Positions 21,779-32,338 of a DNA stretch of 64,000 bases are shown here, piece after piece. The first letter of the stretch is position 1. The number at the start of each line of letters is the position of its first letter. The stretch covers positions 2,637,644 to 2,701,643 of the forward strand of contig NZ_CP077717.1 of assembly GCF_019175345.1 (NCBI RefSeq), given 5' to 3'. Made by a program: the position numbers and the translations under genes. The notes beneath the pieces were generated by a model. The model did no database searches and was not told the DNA's origin. It saw nothing but the letters and a program-made list of their open reading frames with translations. Source of the stretch: Saccharolobus shibatae B12. GTDB taxonomy: Archaea; Thermoproteota; Thermoprotei_A; Sulfolobales; Sulfolobaceae.

Positions 21779-23044
21779 ATGAAAGAAGAATCTTACCAAC
21801 TCCTTGAATATGTTATAGAACACAGTTTAGAAGGAACTTTTACTGCATTAGAAACGAGTAATGGAACGCAAATCGTTTTAGCTAAGGAAGATCCTCATAC
21901 GTTAACTGCAATTCTCTGCATTGATGGAATAGCAAAAAGGATAACAAAGAGATTTACCAGAACCACTGTTCATAAGGCAATATATGAGCTAATTGATGAG
22001 ATAGAGAATATGATATCGCAACCTATAGAGGAATTAAAGATTTCGCAAAGAGTTTCTTTCGAGAATTGTATAGAGGAAAGAGGAGAAGAAGAAAAATCAA
22101 AGAGAAGAAAGAGGGAAAGACCAAAACCACCTTCAATTGACGAATACAAGAGAATTGAAATACCGCAAAAACACATTATTCCTTTATTGCATTTAGGTGA
22201 GAAAAAGTATTTGTCTTTAACATTGGAATTAGGCGTGATAGATATTATGGAATTGCCGTCTTCCTCGCCAATCATCGTCGAAAGAAATCAAGTCACACCA
22301 TATAAAATTAGAGAAATGAGAACAGTATATAACGTTCTTTCATTATTTAAACTAGATAGATTTAATACTTCGAATCCTTTCTCGATTATCAGTTTAAATG
22401 GAAAATCGTTGACTTTCTTTACTGCACTATACAACGATGTTGAGTTGTTAGGCCAGACTTCCGTCACTATGTTGCAGAGAAATCTAAAACTAGTAAGGCA
22501 TGAAGTGACTATGTTCTCAGTAAGTAAAAAAGGTAGTTTACATACTGAAGAAGTTGAAATATTAAACAATAAAAATAGTTTAGATAGAAATAATGTCAAA
22601 GTCGGCTTATTCTTGAGAACTGATGATGGCAATATCGTTCAGATCGGTGATATAAATCTTGGAGAACTTCATGAGAAGAACGTATTTACGGTAAATGAAT
22701 ATATATATTCTTCATTATATATAATGAGAAATGAGGATTACTCGTTCTTTGATAACATATTAATGAAGTTACTAAACACTTACATTGCAAAGAGTAACTA
22801 CTCTAGGTTGACTAAAGATATAATAGAGAGAGAAACTAACGTTAACTACTCGATACCTATAGTGATGAGAACCTTGACTAACCATATAGAACTAGCTAAT
22901 CCAATCTTATATTGGTACTCTAAGGAGATTTTGAACAGTGACGAAATATGTACGAATTGTCCTATTACTGAATACGTCAACAAACTTAATGAATTCTTAA
23001 ACAATTACGTAAAACTAGGATATTTTAAAAGCGTTTTTCTCTAG
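21779..23044 (+). CDS. Conserved hypothetical protein, 421 aa
   Basis: Soluble, with a highly charged linker near residues 98-115 (EERGEEEKSKRRKRERPKPP) separating an N-terminal alpha/beta part from a larger C-terminal part. A CTNCP motif lies near residue 402. TATGTATAAAAATGG upstream serves this gene and the divergent one. No family recognised. Its 3' end overlaps the envelope-protein gene on the other strand by 20 nt. Confidence 0.65.
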   Translation: MKEESYQLLEYVIEHSLEGTFTALETSNGTQIVLAKEDPHTLTAILCIDGIAKRITKRFTRTTVHKAIYELIDEIENMISQPIEELKISQRVSFENCIEERGEEEKSKRRKRERPKPPSIDEYKRIEIPQKHIIPLLHLGEKKYLSLTLELGVIDIMELPSSSPIIVERNQVTPYKIREMRTVYNVLSLFKLDRFNTSNPFSIISLNGKSLTFFTALYNDVELLGQTSVTMLQRNLKLVRHEVTMFSVSKKGSLHTEEVEILNNKNSLDRNNVKVGLFLRTDDGNIVQIGDINLGELHEKNVFTVNEYIYSSLYIMRNEDYSFFDNILMKLLNTYIAKSNYSRLTKDIIERETNVNYSIPIVMRTLTNHIELANPILYWYSKEILNSDEICTNCPITEYVNKLNEFLNNYVKLGYFKSVFL

Positions 23045-24635
23045 CAGAAATATACGCTACCAATAAGAACAAAAGTATAATAAATAAAAATAGTGCATAG
23101 TAGTCTACACTTACATCAATACTTTTTTCCTCAACTGATATGACGTTAGCAGGAATATATAAATTGCTTCCACCTTTTATTAATGGTATTATTAAAGTTA
23201 CGTTTGTCGATGAATTAACCCAAACGATCCTTACGTATTCATAAGATGTTGTTGAGGGATATATTATGGGTAATGGAAGTGAAAATTGACCATTGGAATC
23301 AGTATGACCTTTATAATAAAGTTGCAAGTTTGATAGATTATCGCCAAGATATACGTAGAATTCTTGATTCGGAACAGCAGTAGCGTTATTTCCTAAAAGT
23401 TCAAACGTTAGAATGCTTTGTAATCCTATTATGAAATTTGGAGAAACAAAGAAAATTTTTGAGATACCATTATCGGTTCTCCATCCAATATAACTTATAT
23501 TCGACCAAGGTATCGGTGTAGTAATGTTCAAATAGTATATCTTACTAGCGTTAATAATTTCATATAAACTTATATTGTTATTATTATCCAAAAACACTAT
23601 ACTCAGTAACCCTCCTCTAATAGCTGGCAAAGTGCTATTAATAATTTTAAAACTTGAGTTTGGTAATTTAATTTGTAATTCTCCATTATTTACCGAATAT
23701 AACAGAGCATATACTTTTTGCGAGAGATCTGTTTTTGTCAAATTTAAATTGCTTCCTAAAAGTTCAATCCCGACATTACTTCCATTATAATACGTAAAGT
23801 TAACCGTTAAAATAAGATAATTCAATCGTGATATATTATAGAACTGAGCTACATAACTACCACCCACTAGCCCTTCTACTGTCTCGTACGTTGGAGTTAT
23901 GTTAATAATTTTGGCAACTCCAAGTTTCCACGTTGGAGAGCTAACGATATCTGGTGATAAGTAAGTTTCTCCAGCTATCATTGGTTGACTTTCTAAACAT
24001 TTAGGTGATGCGATGTAATATACGTAGGAAAAACCATAATTTTGAAACCAACCTGCATATTTCACCTCAGACCAAGGTATAGGCGTTATATAAACTACTC
24101 TAGTAATGTTGCCGTTCAATGAAACATAGACAACTGTTAAATTACCTTCTACATTTGAAAATTGAATTAAAAGAAAACCACTCACGCTAATTGGTAGATT
24201 ATTTAGCACAATTCTCAAACTAGTGTTGGGAGTCTTAACTAATAATTGGCCAGAAGTTACAGAATAAATTAACACATACGGCTGTTGATTTGCTGGTTTT
24301 TTCAAATCTACGTGTCCAGCTAGTATTATAGCGCCTGCTTGAACTCCTGATAAATAGCTATACCTAGTTGAATAGTTGAAGATGTAATAATTAGAAAAAT
24401 TTACTTCTTGTACGGCATAGCTATAAGAAGAACCTATTACTGACTCATAAGTCGTATTATGAATCACTATTGCAGTTCCGTTGGACCATAATGGACTGCT
24501 ATAAACATTATTTCCGACTTGCTGGTAGGATAAAATCCTTACTATGTTAGGCGATATTATCAGTATCGAGAAAGATGAGGTTATTAATGTAGATAGGGAA
24601 AGTAATAATATTACGAATGCCAGTAGTGCTCTCAT
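23025..24635 (-). CDS. Large secreted or surface protein with C-terminal membrane anchor
   Basis: 536 aa. An N-terminal hydrophobic signal segment (residues 1-28), an Asn-x-Ser/Thr-rich exterior and one C-terminal membrane helix followed by the basic tail SAREKRF. The exterior contains a duplication: PIPWSEVKYAGWFQNYGFSYVYY and, about 180 residues later, PIPWSNISYIGW with SKIFFVSP. A Tyr/Ser/Asn-rich beta composition is typical of crenarchaeal envelope proteins. It overlaps the upstream membrane gene by 4 nt. Confidence 0.75.
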   Translation of the reverse strand: MRALLAFVILLLSLSTLITSSFSILIISPNIVRILSYQQVGNNVYSSPLWSNGTAIVIHNTTYESVIGSSYSYAVQEVNFSNYYIFNYSTRYSYLSGVQAGAIILAGHVDLKKPANQQPYVLIYSVTSGQLLVKTPNTSLRIVLNNLPISVSGFLLIQFSNVEGNLTVVYVSLNGNITRVVYITPIPWSEVKYAGWFQNYGFSYVYYIASPKCLESQPMIAGETYLSPDIVSSPTWKLGVAKIINITPTYETVEGLVGGSYVAQFYNISRLNYLILTVNFTYYNGSNVGIELLGSNLNLTKTDLSQKVYALLYSVNNGELQIKLPNSSFKIINSTLPAIRGGLLSIVFLDNNNNISLYEIINASKIYYLNITTPIPWSNISYIGWRTDNGISKIFFVSPNFIIGLQSILTFELLGNNATAVPNQEFYVYLGDNLSNLQLYYKGHTDSNGQFSLPLPIIYPSTTSYEYVRIVWVNSSTNVTLIIPLIKGGSNLYIPANVISVEEKSIDVSVDYYALFLFIILLFLLVAYISAREKRF

Positions 24636-26788
24636 ACTCTCATCCCTCTTCTTATCAATAGCACTAAAGATGCTATACTAAGGGATATTGAAGCATAGCT
24701 TACATATTCGATCTTTTCATCAGAAATCACTATAGTATACTTACCTGGAGGGAGAATTATTGATTGATTTACGATTTTTCCGTTAATAATTAAGCTCTCA
24801 TGTATTGGAAGGTAAATTGAATAATTCGACTCTATAACTTCAGTAATTTCGCCAATCCCCATACTCGTTGTTATTTTAGGTTTATAATAGGATGAAAAGA
24901 TTGATCTATTATCTACAGTTACTCTACCTCCTATTATGGTTAAGGTACTATTAGTAATAATCTCAATTGTATTGTTCTTTACCAGACCTTTTATTCCACT
25001 AATGTTCTCAATCTGCGTTGGAAATACTATTTCAATTTTTGATGGTGTCACGTTAGAGTAAACTATAAGACCTAGTGGTTTATCAAAGGGTGAATAAATT
25101 ACTTTAACTGAAGAATTAGAGTAAATGTATGAAAACATTAATTGTGGAGTGTAGTTAGGTATAGCTGGAATTGGAAATCCAAAATATAGAGGATTCTCAA
25201 TAACTCTTGAATTATATATGAAGTACTTAACGTTATAGGATATTAATTGGATAGGCTCTCCACTAGCAGTGAGGTTGAGATTATTAACTAATGTCGTAAT
25301 TCCAAACCCATACTCCCCTGGTTTGGGTAAATTAGGCAGATTGTACGTATAAAACGTAGTATTTGCATAACCTGAAATTACGCCGTATGAAAAACTAGTA
25401 GTAGATAAAATAACTAGACCAGTAAGTAAGGTCAAGTAAAGGGCACTGATGTCTCTTAGGCTTCCAAATATTAAAATAGTAGCAAGGAGAATTAATGGTC
25501 CTGTATTTATTCCTAATATTTGTAGAATAAATGATATAAAAATCATATAAACTGTCTCAATATTTTTAAATCTCAATTGATATAAAAGAACAGACATTGA
25601 AACTAGAATAATTGAGATAAGAACTTCTATGTTAGATACGTTAAATGTAAATTTATCATAACCAAAGATTAAGAAGGGAATTAACCAAAACGCATTAACA
25701 CCTAGGGCGTACAATAGGAAGTAATACCTACGGTATACTAATGGAATTACCAGAGTAGATATGAAGATCGGGATAGAAGATGCTGCAGTCAGCGTTACAA
25801 TCGAATAGAGCACTTTATTCTTATTATATGTAAAGAATAAGGCTAAAGGTAGAAATGCGTATGAAAAAACTGAAATTGAGTGAGATACTATGGGATTAAA
25901 TATATTTATCTGATACAGCACTGAGAAAAGTAGTGGATATTTCAAATTAAGTCTCTTAAATACATAATATGACGTTAAGCCGGATAAGAATGTAAAAATC
26001 CACAGAAATGCTTCCGCTGTTATTAAAGGGTTCTCTATGAGAAGTGCTAAAAGATAAGCAAAAAACCAGCCCGCGATTAAGTGCTGATTCGAATTATAAC
26101 CTATTTCATATATCCAAGGTAAATATAAGTGCGAGAAATAAAATGAGTTTGCTGACCAGTAAATAAAGGAAGAATCTCTTGGGTACCCTAACATTATTGA
26201 TGCAAAAGATGCGGGAACAAACGACAAATATGGGAGAATTTTTCTTAACGTAATTCTAGTAATTCTTTTGTCTTCAACAATTATCCCTATAACTCCAAAC
26301 ACTAGATAAAAGTATGATATCTGTGAAATCTGATTAGCTAATGCCCCATTATTTGGAAATATTATACCGGAATAGATTAAATATAAAATACCCGAAATGA
26401 TTATAGCCCTTGGTTCACCTCCAAGTTTTATTAATAGGGGAATCAGTAATGCCAAAATAATTACTAAGAGGTAGAAATTATTTATAATTAAACCCGGCGC
26501 AAGGGTTATAAGAATTGAATAAATCCATTTGTTATTTTTACCAATAATTGAAATCAACACGAGAATAGATAATATAATCAGTTTTTGCAGCTGAATAGTA
26601 ATAATATGTAATAAAAATAATGATGCGAATAGAACTGTTGGTACAATCAAGGATAGTTGAGATTCATAAAGGATAGACAAGGCGGAGGAAATAAAGAAGA
26701 ACCCTATGAACGATTCGTATAATGGAAATTCAAAGATACCTATAATATTTACTATACTCAATATAATTGTTGCTATACGCTTATCCAT
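24632..26788 (-). CDS. Large polytopic membrane protein with C-terminal exterior domain
   Basis: 718 aa. About 12-14 membrane helices fill residues 1-460, then a soluble, probably extracellular domain (about 470-690) precedes a final membrane helix and RRGMRV. The layout resembles GT-C glycosyltransferase-like or YfhO-like membrane proteins, but I see no definite catalytic motif. Coupled by a 4-nt overlap to the surface protein gene, which suggests a joint envelope function. Confidence 0.7.
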   Translation of the reverse strand: MDKRIATIILSIVNIIGIFEFPLYESFIGFFFISSALSILYESQLSLIVPTVLFASLFLLHIITIQLQKLIILSILVLISIIGKNNKWIYSILITLAPGLIINNFYLLVIILALLIPLLIKLGGEPRAIIISGILYLIYSGIIFPNNGALANQISQISYFYLVFGVIGIIVEDKRITRITLRKILPYLSFVPASFASIMLGYPRDSSFIYWSANSFYFSHLYLPWIYEIGYNSNQHLIAGWFFAYLLALLIENPLITAEAFLWIFTFLSGLTSYYVFKRLNLKYPLLFSVLYQINIFNPIVSHSISVFSYAFLPLALFFTYNKNKVLYSIVTLTAASSIPIFISTLVIPLVYRRYYFLLYALGVNAFWLIPFLIFGYDKFTFNVSNIEVLISIILVSMSVLLYQLRFKNIETVYMIFISFILQILGINTGPLILLATILIFGSLRDISALYLTLLTGLVILSTTSFSYGVISGYANTTFYTYNLPNLPKPGEYGFGITTLVNNLNLTASGEPIQLISYNVKYFIYNSRVIENPLYFGFPIPAIPNYTPQLMFSYIYSNSSVKVIYSPFDKPLGLIVYSNVTPSKIEIVFPTQIENISGIKGLVKNNTIEIITNSTLTIIGGRVTVDNRSIFSSYYKPKITTSMGIGEITEVIESNYSIYLPIHESLIINGKIVNQSIILPPGKYTIVISDEKIEYVSYASISLSIASLVLLIRRGMRV

Positions 26789-26842
26789 ATTTACCGCAAT
26801 AATTATTTTCCCATATTATTATTAAGCTTAATTGTAACCTCG

Positions 26843-27667
26843 TTATTTGCTATTATTCCTAATACTTCTATCGATCTCATTACCTATTTCAACTGCCCTC
26901 TTATATGATGCCTCTATTGTCTCAATTAATGCTGACTTAACTCCCTTAGCTTCCATAACCATGAGTCCCCTTATTGTGGTGCCGGCTGGTGTAGTCACTT
27001 GATCACGTAATAGCATAGGATGATCTATTCTACCCTCTTTAAGCATAATTATAGTTCCACTTATCATATCTAAAACTGCATTGTAAGCTATCTCTCTTTG
27101 CATTCCACAAGCAACTGCACCTAAACTTAACGCATCTATAATTTCAGATATAAAAGCTGGACCACTGCCTACTAGTGCAGTCCAAATATCCAAGTATTCT
27201 TCTGGAAGCCAGTATACGTTACCTAGTGTCTTAAATATGTTCTCCACTAATTCTCTACTTTTCCCGTTATTCTCAGCAATTGCAGTAGTAGACTTATATA
27301 CTATTGCATTAATGTTTGGCATGGCTCTATAAACCTCAGCATTATTAAGTAGAGTAGATAGTGTAGATAACTTAACCCCTGCCATTATTGAAATTACTAC
27401 CTTACCTTTCCATGACTCTATGCCAACTTGCCTTAGAACAGTAGGAAAATGCTGAGGCTTAACGCTTAAGATTATTACGTCTGATTTATTAACTGCATAA
27501 TTGTTATCCTTAGTAGTCTCTACCTCTAGATCTTTTACATTTCTTAAAGTCTCATCTTTTCTCGCAGTAGCAATTACGTGGATGCTAGGATATTTTAGCC
27601 TTATTGCCCTTACTATTGCAGAACCTATTTTACCAGCTCCTAATATGCCAATAGTTAAATCTTCCAT
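26843..27667 (-). CDS. proC: Pyrroline-5-carboxylate reductase
   Basis: 274 aa from the ATG at 27667, 26 nt after the TATA box TAAATATT; a TTG three codons earlier is less likely. The Rossmann motif is GILGAGKIGSAI, and family signatures VILSVKPQHF, SIMAGV, RAMPNINA and GSGPAFISEIIDAL are all present, with the C-terminal VTTPAGTTIRGL. It catalyses the last step of proline synthesis with NAD(P)H. Confidence 0.95.
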   Translation of the reverse strand: MEDLTIGILGAGKIGSAIVRAIRLKYPSIHVIATARKDETLRNVKDLEVETTKDNNYAVNKSDVIILSVKPQHFPTVLRQVGIESWKGKVVISIMAGVKLSTLSTLLNNAEVYRAMPNINAIVYKSTTAIAENNGKSRELVENIFKTLGNVYWLPEEYLDIWTALVGSGPAFISEIIDALSLGAVACGMQREIAYNAVLDMISGTIIMLKEGRIDHPMLLRDQVTTPAGTTIRGLMVMEAKGVKSALIETIEASYKRAVEIGNEIDRSIRNNSK

Positions 27668-27751
27668 AATTTTCAAAATGCTCTGGAACTTAAATATTCA
27701 GACGGGTAAGTTATCTTCACCACTCCATGTGGTCCCTTATCATCACACACT

Positions 27752-28414
27752 TTAAGATTTCTCAGCTAAAATTTTAAGCATATATCTAGCATTATCAAGC
27801 ATCCAATGATTGTTATTAAAAAACACATAAACGTACTTAGGATTTAACGAGATTATTTTATCTGTCAACTCCTCTAGTTCCTTCTCAGAGTAATCGTAAG
27901 TGTACCAAACACCTCTTCCATGAAATCTTAGGTAAACGTAATCGTTATTCTTTATAATATACGTACCTATTGGTGAATCTATTGAGACAATTACACAATT
28001 AACATTAAAGGGCTTTAAGTACCATTCAATGTTCCTAAACTCAACGGCCATTTTATCCTTTAATACTTCAGCAAATTGAATTACTCTCTTCTCATTTTCT
28101 GAATTCCTCTTAAAAGTTGGTGGTAATTGAAACAAATAAAAGTCAGGATTCAATGAGTCAACTATTTGTTGAAACTCTTTCCAAGACTGAAAATCTTTTA
28201 GCCTTTTTACGTGAGTAATCTTCCTATTTACCTTTACTACCCATCTAATCTCCTTAAATTTACTCCACCTTTCAACCTGCTTTCTTGTAGGATATCGATA
28301 AAACGTCATATTAACCTCTACTGCGTTAAGCCCACTATTCTTAACATACCACTCTAATGTCTTATCTTCATTCCAGTCGTAGACCCAACCAGAGGTTCCA
28401 ACAAAAACCTTCAT
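27752..28414 (-). CDS. DUF72 (YecE-like) TIM-barrel protein
   Basis: 220 aa. [11 protein letters not shown] at the N-terminus, [30 protein letters not shown] and YLRFHGRG are diagnostic of the DUF72 family, whose biochemical role is not known. It overlaps the threonine-synthase-like gene by 4 nt. A second, diverged DUF72 gene lies at 56.5 kb. Confidence 0.85.
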   Translation of the reverse strand: MKVFVGTSGWVYDWNEDKTLEWYVKNSGLNAVEVNMTFYRYPTRKQVERWSKFKEIRWVVKVNRKITHVKRLKDFQSWKEFQQIVDSLNPDFYLFQLPPTFKRNSENEKRVIQFAEVLKDKMAVEFRNIEWYLKPFNVNCVIVSIDSPIGTYIIKNNDYVYLRFHGRGVWYTYDYSEKELEELTDKIISLNPKYVYVFFNNNHWMLDNARYMLKILAEKS

Positions 28415-29448
28415 AATACCTTTAATCCGCTTCCGGTTAAAACTAATACTGCATCGTTAACACTGAATTTCTTATAAGCAGCAAATACAGTGGCAGAACT
28501 ATATTCTACTAGTAGTCCCATCTTAGCCAATTCCTTCCAAGCTTCTACTATTTCATCATCACTTACAACTATACATTCACTAGTGGCCTTTAACATATGA
28601 TCCAATAGAAATGGTCTAGTTGACACTAGAGCGTCTGCAATTGAGGTAACCTTGTCTGGTGGCGTGTAAGAAATATTTTTGAATTTGGCACAAAGTGGCA
28701 TAACTTGCTCTGTTTGCACTGCTACGATTTTAGGCATTTCCGATATGACACCGGAATCTAGTAAGTGCTTGAATCCCTTATAAACACCTAAAAGTAAAGT
28801 TCCTGCTGATACTGGAATGAAAACATAATTAGGAGTTTTCCAATCTAAATCCTTTGCTATTTCATATGCTAGAGATCTAATTCCATCCCTAAATTGAGGC
28901 TGTAAAACGTGTGATGCGTAGTAATAACCGGAGTTTTCTGCAGCTTTTGCCACATCTTCTCTACTCCCCCTTACTCTAACAACGTGAGCACCATAGGATT
29001 CTATCTGCTTAAGTTTTCCTCCTTTTGCCGTTTCAGGAACGAAAATGTATGCCTCAATACCAGCAGCTGCAGAATACGCAGCTATTGCTGATCCTGCATT
29101 TCCAGAAGAGTCTTCACTAATTTGTTTTACACCTTTTTCCGCAAGATAAGAGACCAGAGTCACTGCTCCTCTATCCTTGTACGACCCCGATGGATTTAAG
29201 AAGTCGAGTTTAAACCATATGTTCCCCTTTTTAATTAATGGAGTTCTTCCCTCTCCTAGGGATATGAAATGTTTGACGTAGGGGAAATTCTTTTCGCTAT
29301 AGGGAAAACCTCTCTCAGAATTCTTATCAAATTCAAAATCTAACAGAATCTCGAATGGTCCTCCACATTTGTTACATTTAATCTCATATATACTTTCCCT
29401 TTCCTTTTTGCATTTCATACAAACCTCTTTTACCATACTACTAATCAT
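28411..29448 (-). CDS. Threonine-synthase-like PLP enzyme
   Basis: 345 aa, start set at the ATG at 29448, 14 nt after the start site predicted from the TATATAA box near 29487. An N-terminal zinc ribbon (CMKCKKERE...CNKCGG) precedes a fold-II PLP domain with the Schiff-base Lys in [11 protein letters not shown] and the phosphate loop [19 protein letters not shown]. The family makes threonine from O-phosphohomoserine. Its length and ribbon fit archaeal ThrC, but other beta-replacing members look alike. Confidence 0.8.
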   Translation of the reverse strand: MISSMVKEVCMKCKKERESIYEIKCNKCGGPFEILLDFEFDKNSERGFPYSEKNFPYVKHFISLGEGRTPLIKKGNIWFKLDFLNPSGSYKDRGAVTLVSYLAEKGVKQISEDSSGNAGSAIAAYSAAAGIEAYIFVPETAKGGKLKQIESYGAHVVRVRGSREDVAKAAENSGYYYASHVLQPQFRDGIRSLAYEIAKDLDWKTPNYVFIPVSAGTLLLGVYKGFKHLLDSGVISEMPKIVAVQTEQVMPLCAKFKNISYTPPDKVTSIADALVSTRPFLLDHMLKATSECIVVSDDEIVEAWKELAKMGLLVEYSSATVFAAYKKFSVNDAVLVLTGSGLKVL

Positions 29449-29629
29449 GAATCTAAAGTATATAACAAGTTTGCTAGCTTTGATTATATAAAAACATAAG
29501 TTATACAATGGAGAATTAGTAGAATGGGACCTTCTAATGAAATATTTACCTCGCCAAAAAACGAGTTAACTGAAAAATACGTTATAGGCAGGATAAGTTA
29601 GATTTAATTAATTTCTTTGATGAAAACAC

Positions 29630-29675
29630 ATAGTTAAGTTATAAAAGTTTGTAGTCTAATGAAAACTTAACTACA
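29630..29675. other. Intergenic inverted repeat
   Basis: TAGTTAAGTT and AACTTAACTA face each other across about 25 nt containing a TATAAAAG-like box, in the 229-bp gap between the threonine-synthase-like gene and the ABC transporter. It could be an RNA hairpin or a paired operator. No ORF is present in the gap. Confidence 0.4.
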
Positions 29676-29736
29676 TCGTAATCTAATCTAACATAAGCTT
29701 TAACTACAAATTACTCTGCCACCCTTTAAACGCTTA

Positions 29737-30396
29737 TTATCCCGTAACATTAAAGAATGTTTTACCATCAACTTGTATTTTTTTGAGTTTTATACCATAT
29801 ACGTTGGAAAGTAGATCGTCAGAAAGATCGCTAACTCCTCCTTCATATTCCAATTTTCCTTTATTGATCACGATAACTTTATCAGCATATCTTAAAGTTT
29901 CTAGCTCATGAGAAGTAATCAGAAAGGTCTTATGGTTAAACTTCTTTAAAATATTTAGCACAAAGAATTTATTTTTAACGTCAAAATTTGAAAGAGGTTC
30001 ATCCATTATTACATTGTCTCCCTCAGCTAGAGCCTTTGTTACTAAGATTAGTTTTCTTTCTCCAGAGCTTAAGGTGGAGAAATCTCTCTCAAGAAACTTC
30101 TCCACATTTAACTCCTTTATGTATGATTCATAATTAGCCCTTTTTCTACCTGCTTTTAATACATCTAGAACTTTCATACTAGGAGAGAAAAATTCAGCTG
30201 GAACGTATGATATTTCACCATCGACTCTTATTTCACCATCATATTTTATCATCCCAATTATCGCTCTTAGCAATGTAGTCTTACCGCTTCCGTTTGGTCC
30301 TAAAATTACATTAATACCTTTTCCTGCATTAAAAGAAATACCTGACAAAATTAATTTGCCTCCTAATCTTACACTAATATTCCTTAACGTCAACAT
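29737..30396 (-). CDS. ABC importer ATPase (FecE/BtuD-like)
   Basis: 219 aa. Walker A GPNGSGKTTLL, signature LSSGERKLILV, Walker B VIMDEPLSNFD and H-loop TSHELETL are all present. It is somewhat shorter than the usual 250 aa of BtuD/FecE. It powers import of an iron chelate or cobamide with the two upstream genes and overlaps the permease gene by 23 nt. Confidence 0.9.
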   Translation of the reverse strand: MLTLRNISVRLGGKLILSGISFNAGKGINVILGPNGSGKTTLLRAIIGMIKYDGEIRVDGEISYVPAEFFSPSMKVLDVLKAGRKRANYESYIKELNVEKFLERDFSTLSSGERKLILVTKALAEGDNVIMDEPLSNFDVKNKFFVLNILKKFNHKTFLITSHELETLRYADKVIVINKGKLEYEGGVSDLSDDLLSNVYGIKLKKIQVDGKTFFNVTG

Positions 30397-31360
30397 CTTT
30401 TCTCACCAATGCGAATATCATTATTGGAGCTCCCATGATTGAAAGAAGCGCAGTCAGAGGAATAAAATAACCAAATATACCATGAGATAAAATGTTACTT
30501 AGAATTAAGATTGTTGAACCTAATAGTGAGGAATACGTCACTAGCTGGCTTGTATTTCCTCCAATTAATCTCCTAATAATATGTGGAACTATTATGCCTA
30601 AAAATCCTATAATACCGGCTATTGAAACACAGTAAGCTACTACAAGACTTATGAATAATAGCCAGAAGACTCTCTGCTTATTAGGATTCACCCCTTGAGA
30701 ATAACTAATCTCATCACTTATTGATAGTAAGTCTATCAATCTAGAATTTGATAGGCTAAAGTAAAGTAAGAGAATGGCAAATATTGACAATACTATGACA
30801 TTAAACCAGCCAACTACGCTAATATCTCCCAAGAGCCAAAAGGTAAGTGGGGGTATTTGAGGATATTTAGCACTCATCACTGATAATATGACCGTTACTA
30901 GAGATGAGAAAATGAACGAGACTAAGACACCACCAATTACAAGACCAAGATATCCTGACTTCTTTCCAATAATTATGGTTATCAAGGTTGCTAGCGTTGC
31001 AGTGAAGAACGCTACCAAAGGTTGGAAGTATAATATCCATGAAAATGGCAAATTAAGCATCAGTAGTAAATACGTAAGAACTGCCCCAAAAGCCCCACCA
31101 GATGCTGTCCCACTTATATAGGGATCTACGAGTGGATTTCTCAATAACATTTGAAGAACTGCCCCAGATGTGGATAAGATTGCACCTATGAGAATTGCCA
31201 CAGTTAAGGTAGGTAATCTTATGTCAAGCAATATATAAGCGTAAACTCCGCTAGGATGGAAAATCTCGCTAATCGGTATAGTAACATCACCATAGAGTAA
31301 CCCAAGTAAAAATGAAATAATAAATCCTATAATTAAAAAAATACCACTTAAACGAACCAT
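30374..31360 (-). CDS. FecCD/BtuC-family ABC permease
   Basis: 328 aa with about ten membrane helices. Family signatures include LRNPLVDPYISGTASGGAFGA and GIIGFLGIIVPHIIRRLIGGN, the coupling-helix region. It forms the membrane channel for siderophore or cobalamin uptake. It abuts the binding-protein gene (no gap) and overlaps the ATPase gene. Confidence 0.92.
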   Translation of the reverse strand: MVRLSGIFLIIGFIISFLLGLLYGDVTIPISEIFHPSGVYAYILLDIRLPTLTVAILIGAILSTSGAVLQMLLRNPLVDPYISGTASGGAFGAVLTYLLLMLNLPFSWILYFQPLVAFFTATLATLITIIIGKKSGYLGLVIGGVLVSFIFSSLVTVILSVMSAKYPQIPPLTFWLLGDISVVGWFNVIVLSIFAILLLYFSLSNSRLIDLLSISDEISYSQGVNPNKQRVFWLLFISLVVAYCVSIAGIIGFLGIIVPHIIRRLIGGNTSQLVTYSSLLGSTILILSNILSHGIFGYFIPLTALLSIMGAPIMIFALVRKDVDVKEY

Positions 31361-32317
31361 CTAAAACACCGGGAGAGTTACATTAAGATTGTTTATCACC
31401 CAATTGTCTGAAATGAAATGTGGTGCCTTTCCCTCAATTATGAGTTTAATAACTTGTATGGAATACACCGAAAGTGGTCCTGGTTCATTTAATAGGTTAG
31501 TTGCTAGATTTCCCATTATATAGACATTACTACTATTTATTCCCTTATATTGGGAAATTAAGTAGTTGGTGTAAGTTAAATTATATACTTCCTGCGCAAT
31601 TACGACAGAGGGTTTTGTTATCAATAGTGGTGACGGGGTTAATAATGGATAGCCAGAGTAGTTCGCAAAAACGTTAATACCGCCCGCTTGAACAATTATG
31701 CTATTTATAAAAACGTTCCCACCAGCGGTGTAGAAACTTAAATCTGGGCATATCCATAATAAATAAGCTACGCTTGTATTCCCTGTAGTAGAGAAATCGC
31801 TTATTTTCTGATTCATCCAATCTATTAACTGTTGAGCTTTACTAGTTACATTAAAATACTCTCCTACTTTTAATATACAATTTTCTATCTGGGAATAGGT
31901 ACTTGCAAAATCATTATTCGTAATTAAGACGTTAAGTCCAGCTTCTTTCATTTGGTCTATGTAACTTCCTATAAGCCCTTCTTCAACCACAATAACCGTT
32001 GGGTGTAATAGTAGTAGGCCGGAAATATTTGGAGGAGATATTTGAGAAAACACGGTAACGTTTGATGGCACATCCTTTGTGAGGTTAAGAGATTGCAATA
32101 ACTGGTATGAATAGTAATCAATTCCCACTATATATTTACCTAAACCTAAACTTATTAGAATTTGTGTATCACTAGGTGCTAATGATATAATTCTGAAATT
32201 ATTATTAAAAGTTACGGGTTGCGATGTAGAATAACTCTTATAATAATAGAAGACTGAAATTACACTCACTATTATAATTATAGCTACTATCGTACCAATC
32301 ACTTTTACGTTTGGCAT
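31361..32317 (-). CDS. Periplasmic-type binding protein (BtuF/FepB-like)
   Basis: 318 aa. One N-terminal membrane helix (about residues 8-26) anchors it outside the membrane. The exterior begins RIISLAPSDTQILISLGLGKYIVGID, typical of BtuF/FhuD-type proteins, with a second lobe after a long helix. Asn-x-Ser/Thr sites are frequent. First gene of the importer operon. A cobD-like gene at 61 kb makes cobamide a reasonable ligand, but iron chelates are equally possible. Confidence 0.85.
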   Translation of the reverse strand: MPNVKVIGTIVAIIIIVSVISVFYYYKSYSTSQPVTFNNNFRIISLAPSDTQILISLGLGKYIVGIDYYSYQLLQSLNLTKDVPSNVTVFSQISPPNISGLLLLHPTVIVVEEGLIGSYIDQMKEAGLNVLITNNDFASTYSQIENCILKVGEYFNVTSKAQQLIDWMNQKISDFSTTGNTSVAYLLWICPDLSFYTAGGNVFINSIIVQAGGINVFANYSGYPLLTPSPLLITKPSVVIAQEVYNLTYTNYLISQYKGINSSNVYIMGNLATNLLNEPGPLSVYSIQVIKLIIEGKAPHFISDNWVINNLNVTLPVF

Positions 32318-32323
32318 AATGTA

Positions 32324-32338
32324 TGGATAGACTATCCA
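32324..32338 (-). promoter_or_regulatory. Palindromic operator of the ABC importer operon
   Basis: TGGATAG-A-CTATCCA, a perfect 7-bp inverted repeat, lies between the TATA-like box (TATAAATTTTTT, about 32342-32353) and the ATG at 32317, at the expected transcription start. This is a repressor-type position. The regulator is unknown. Confidence 0.5.
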
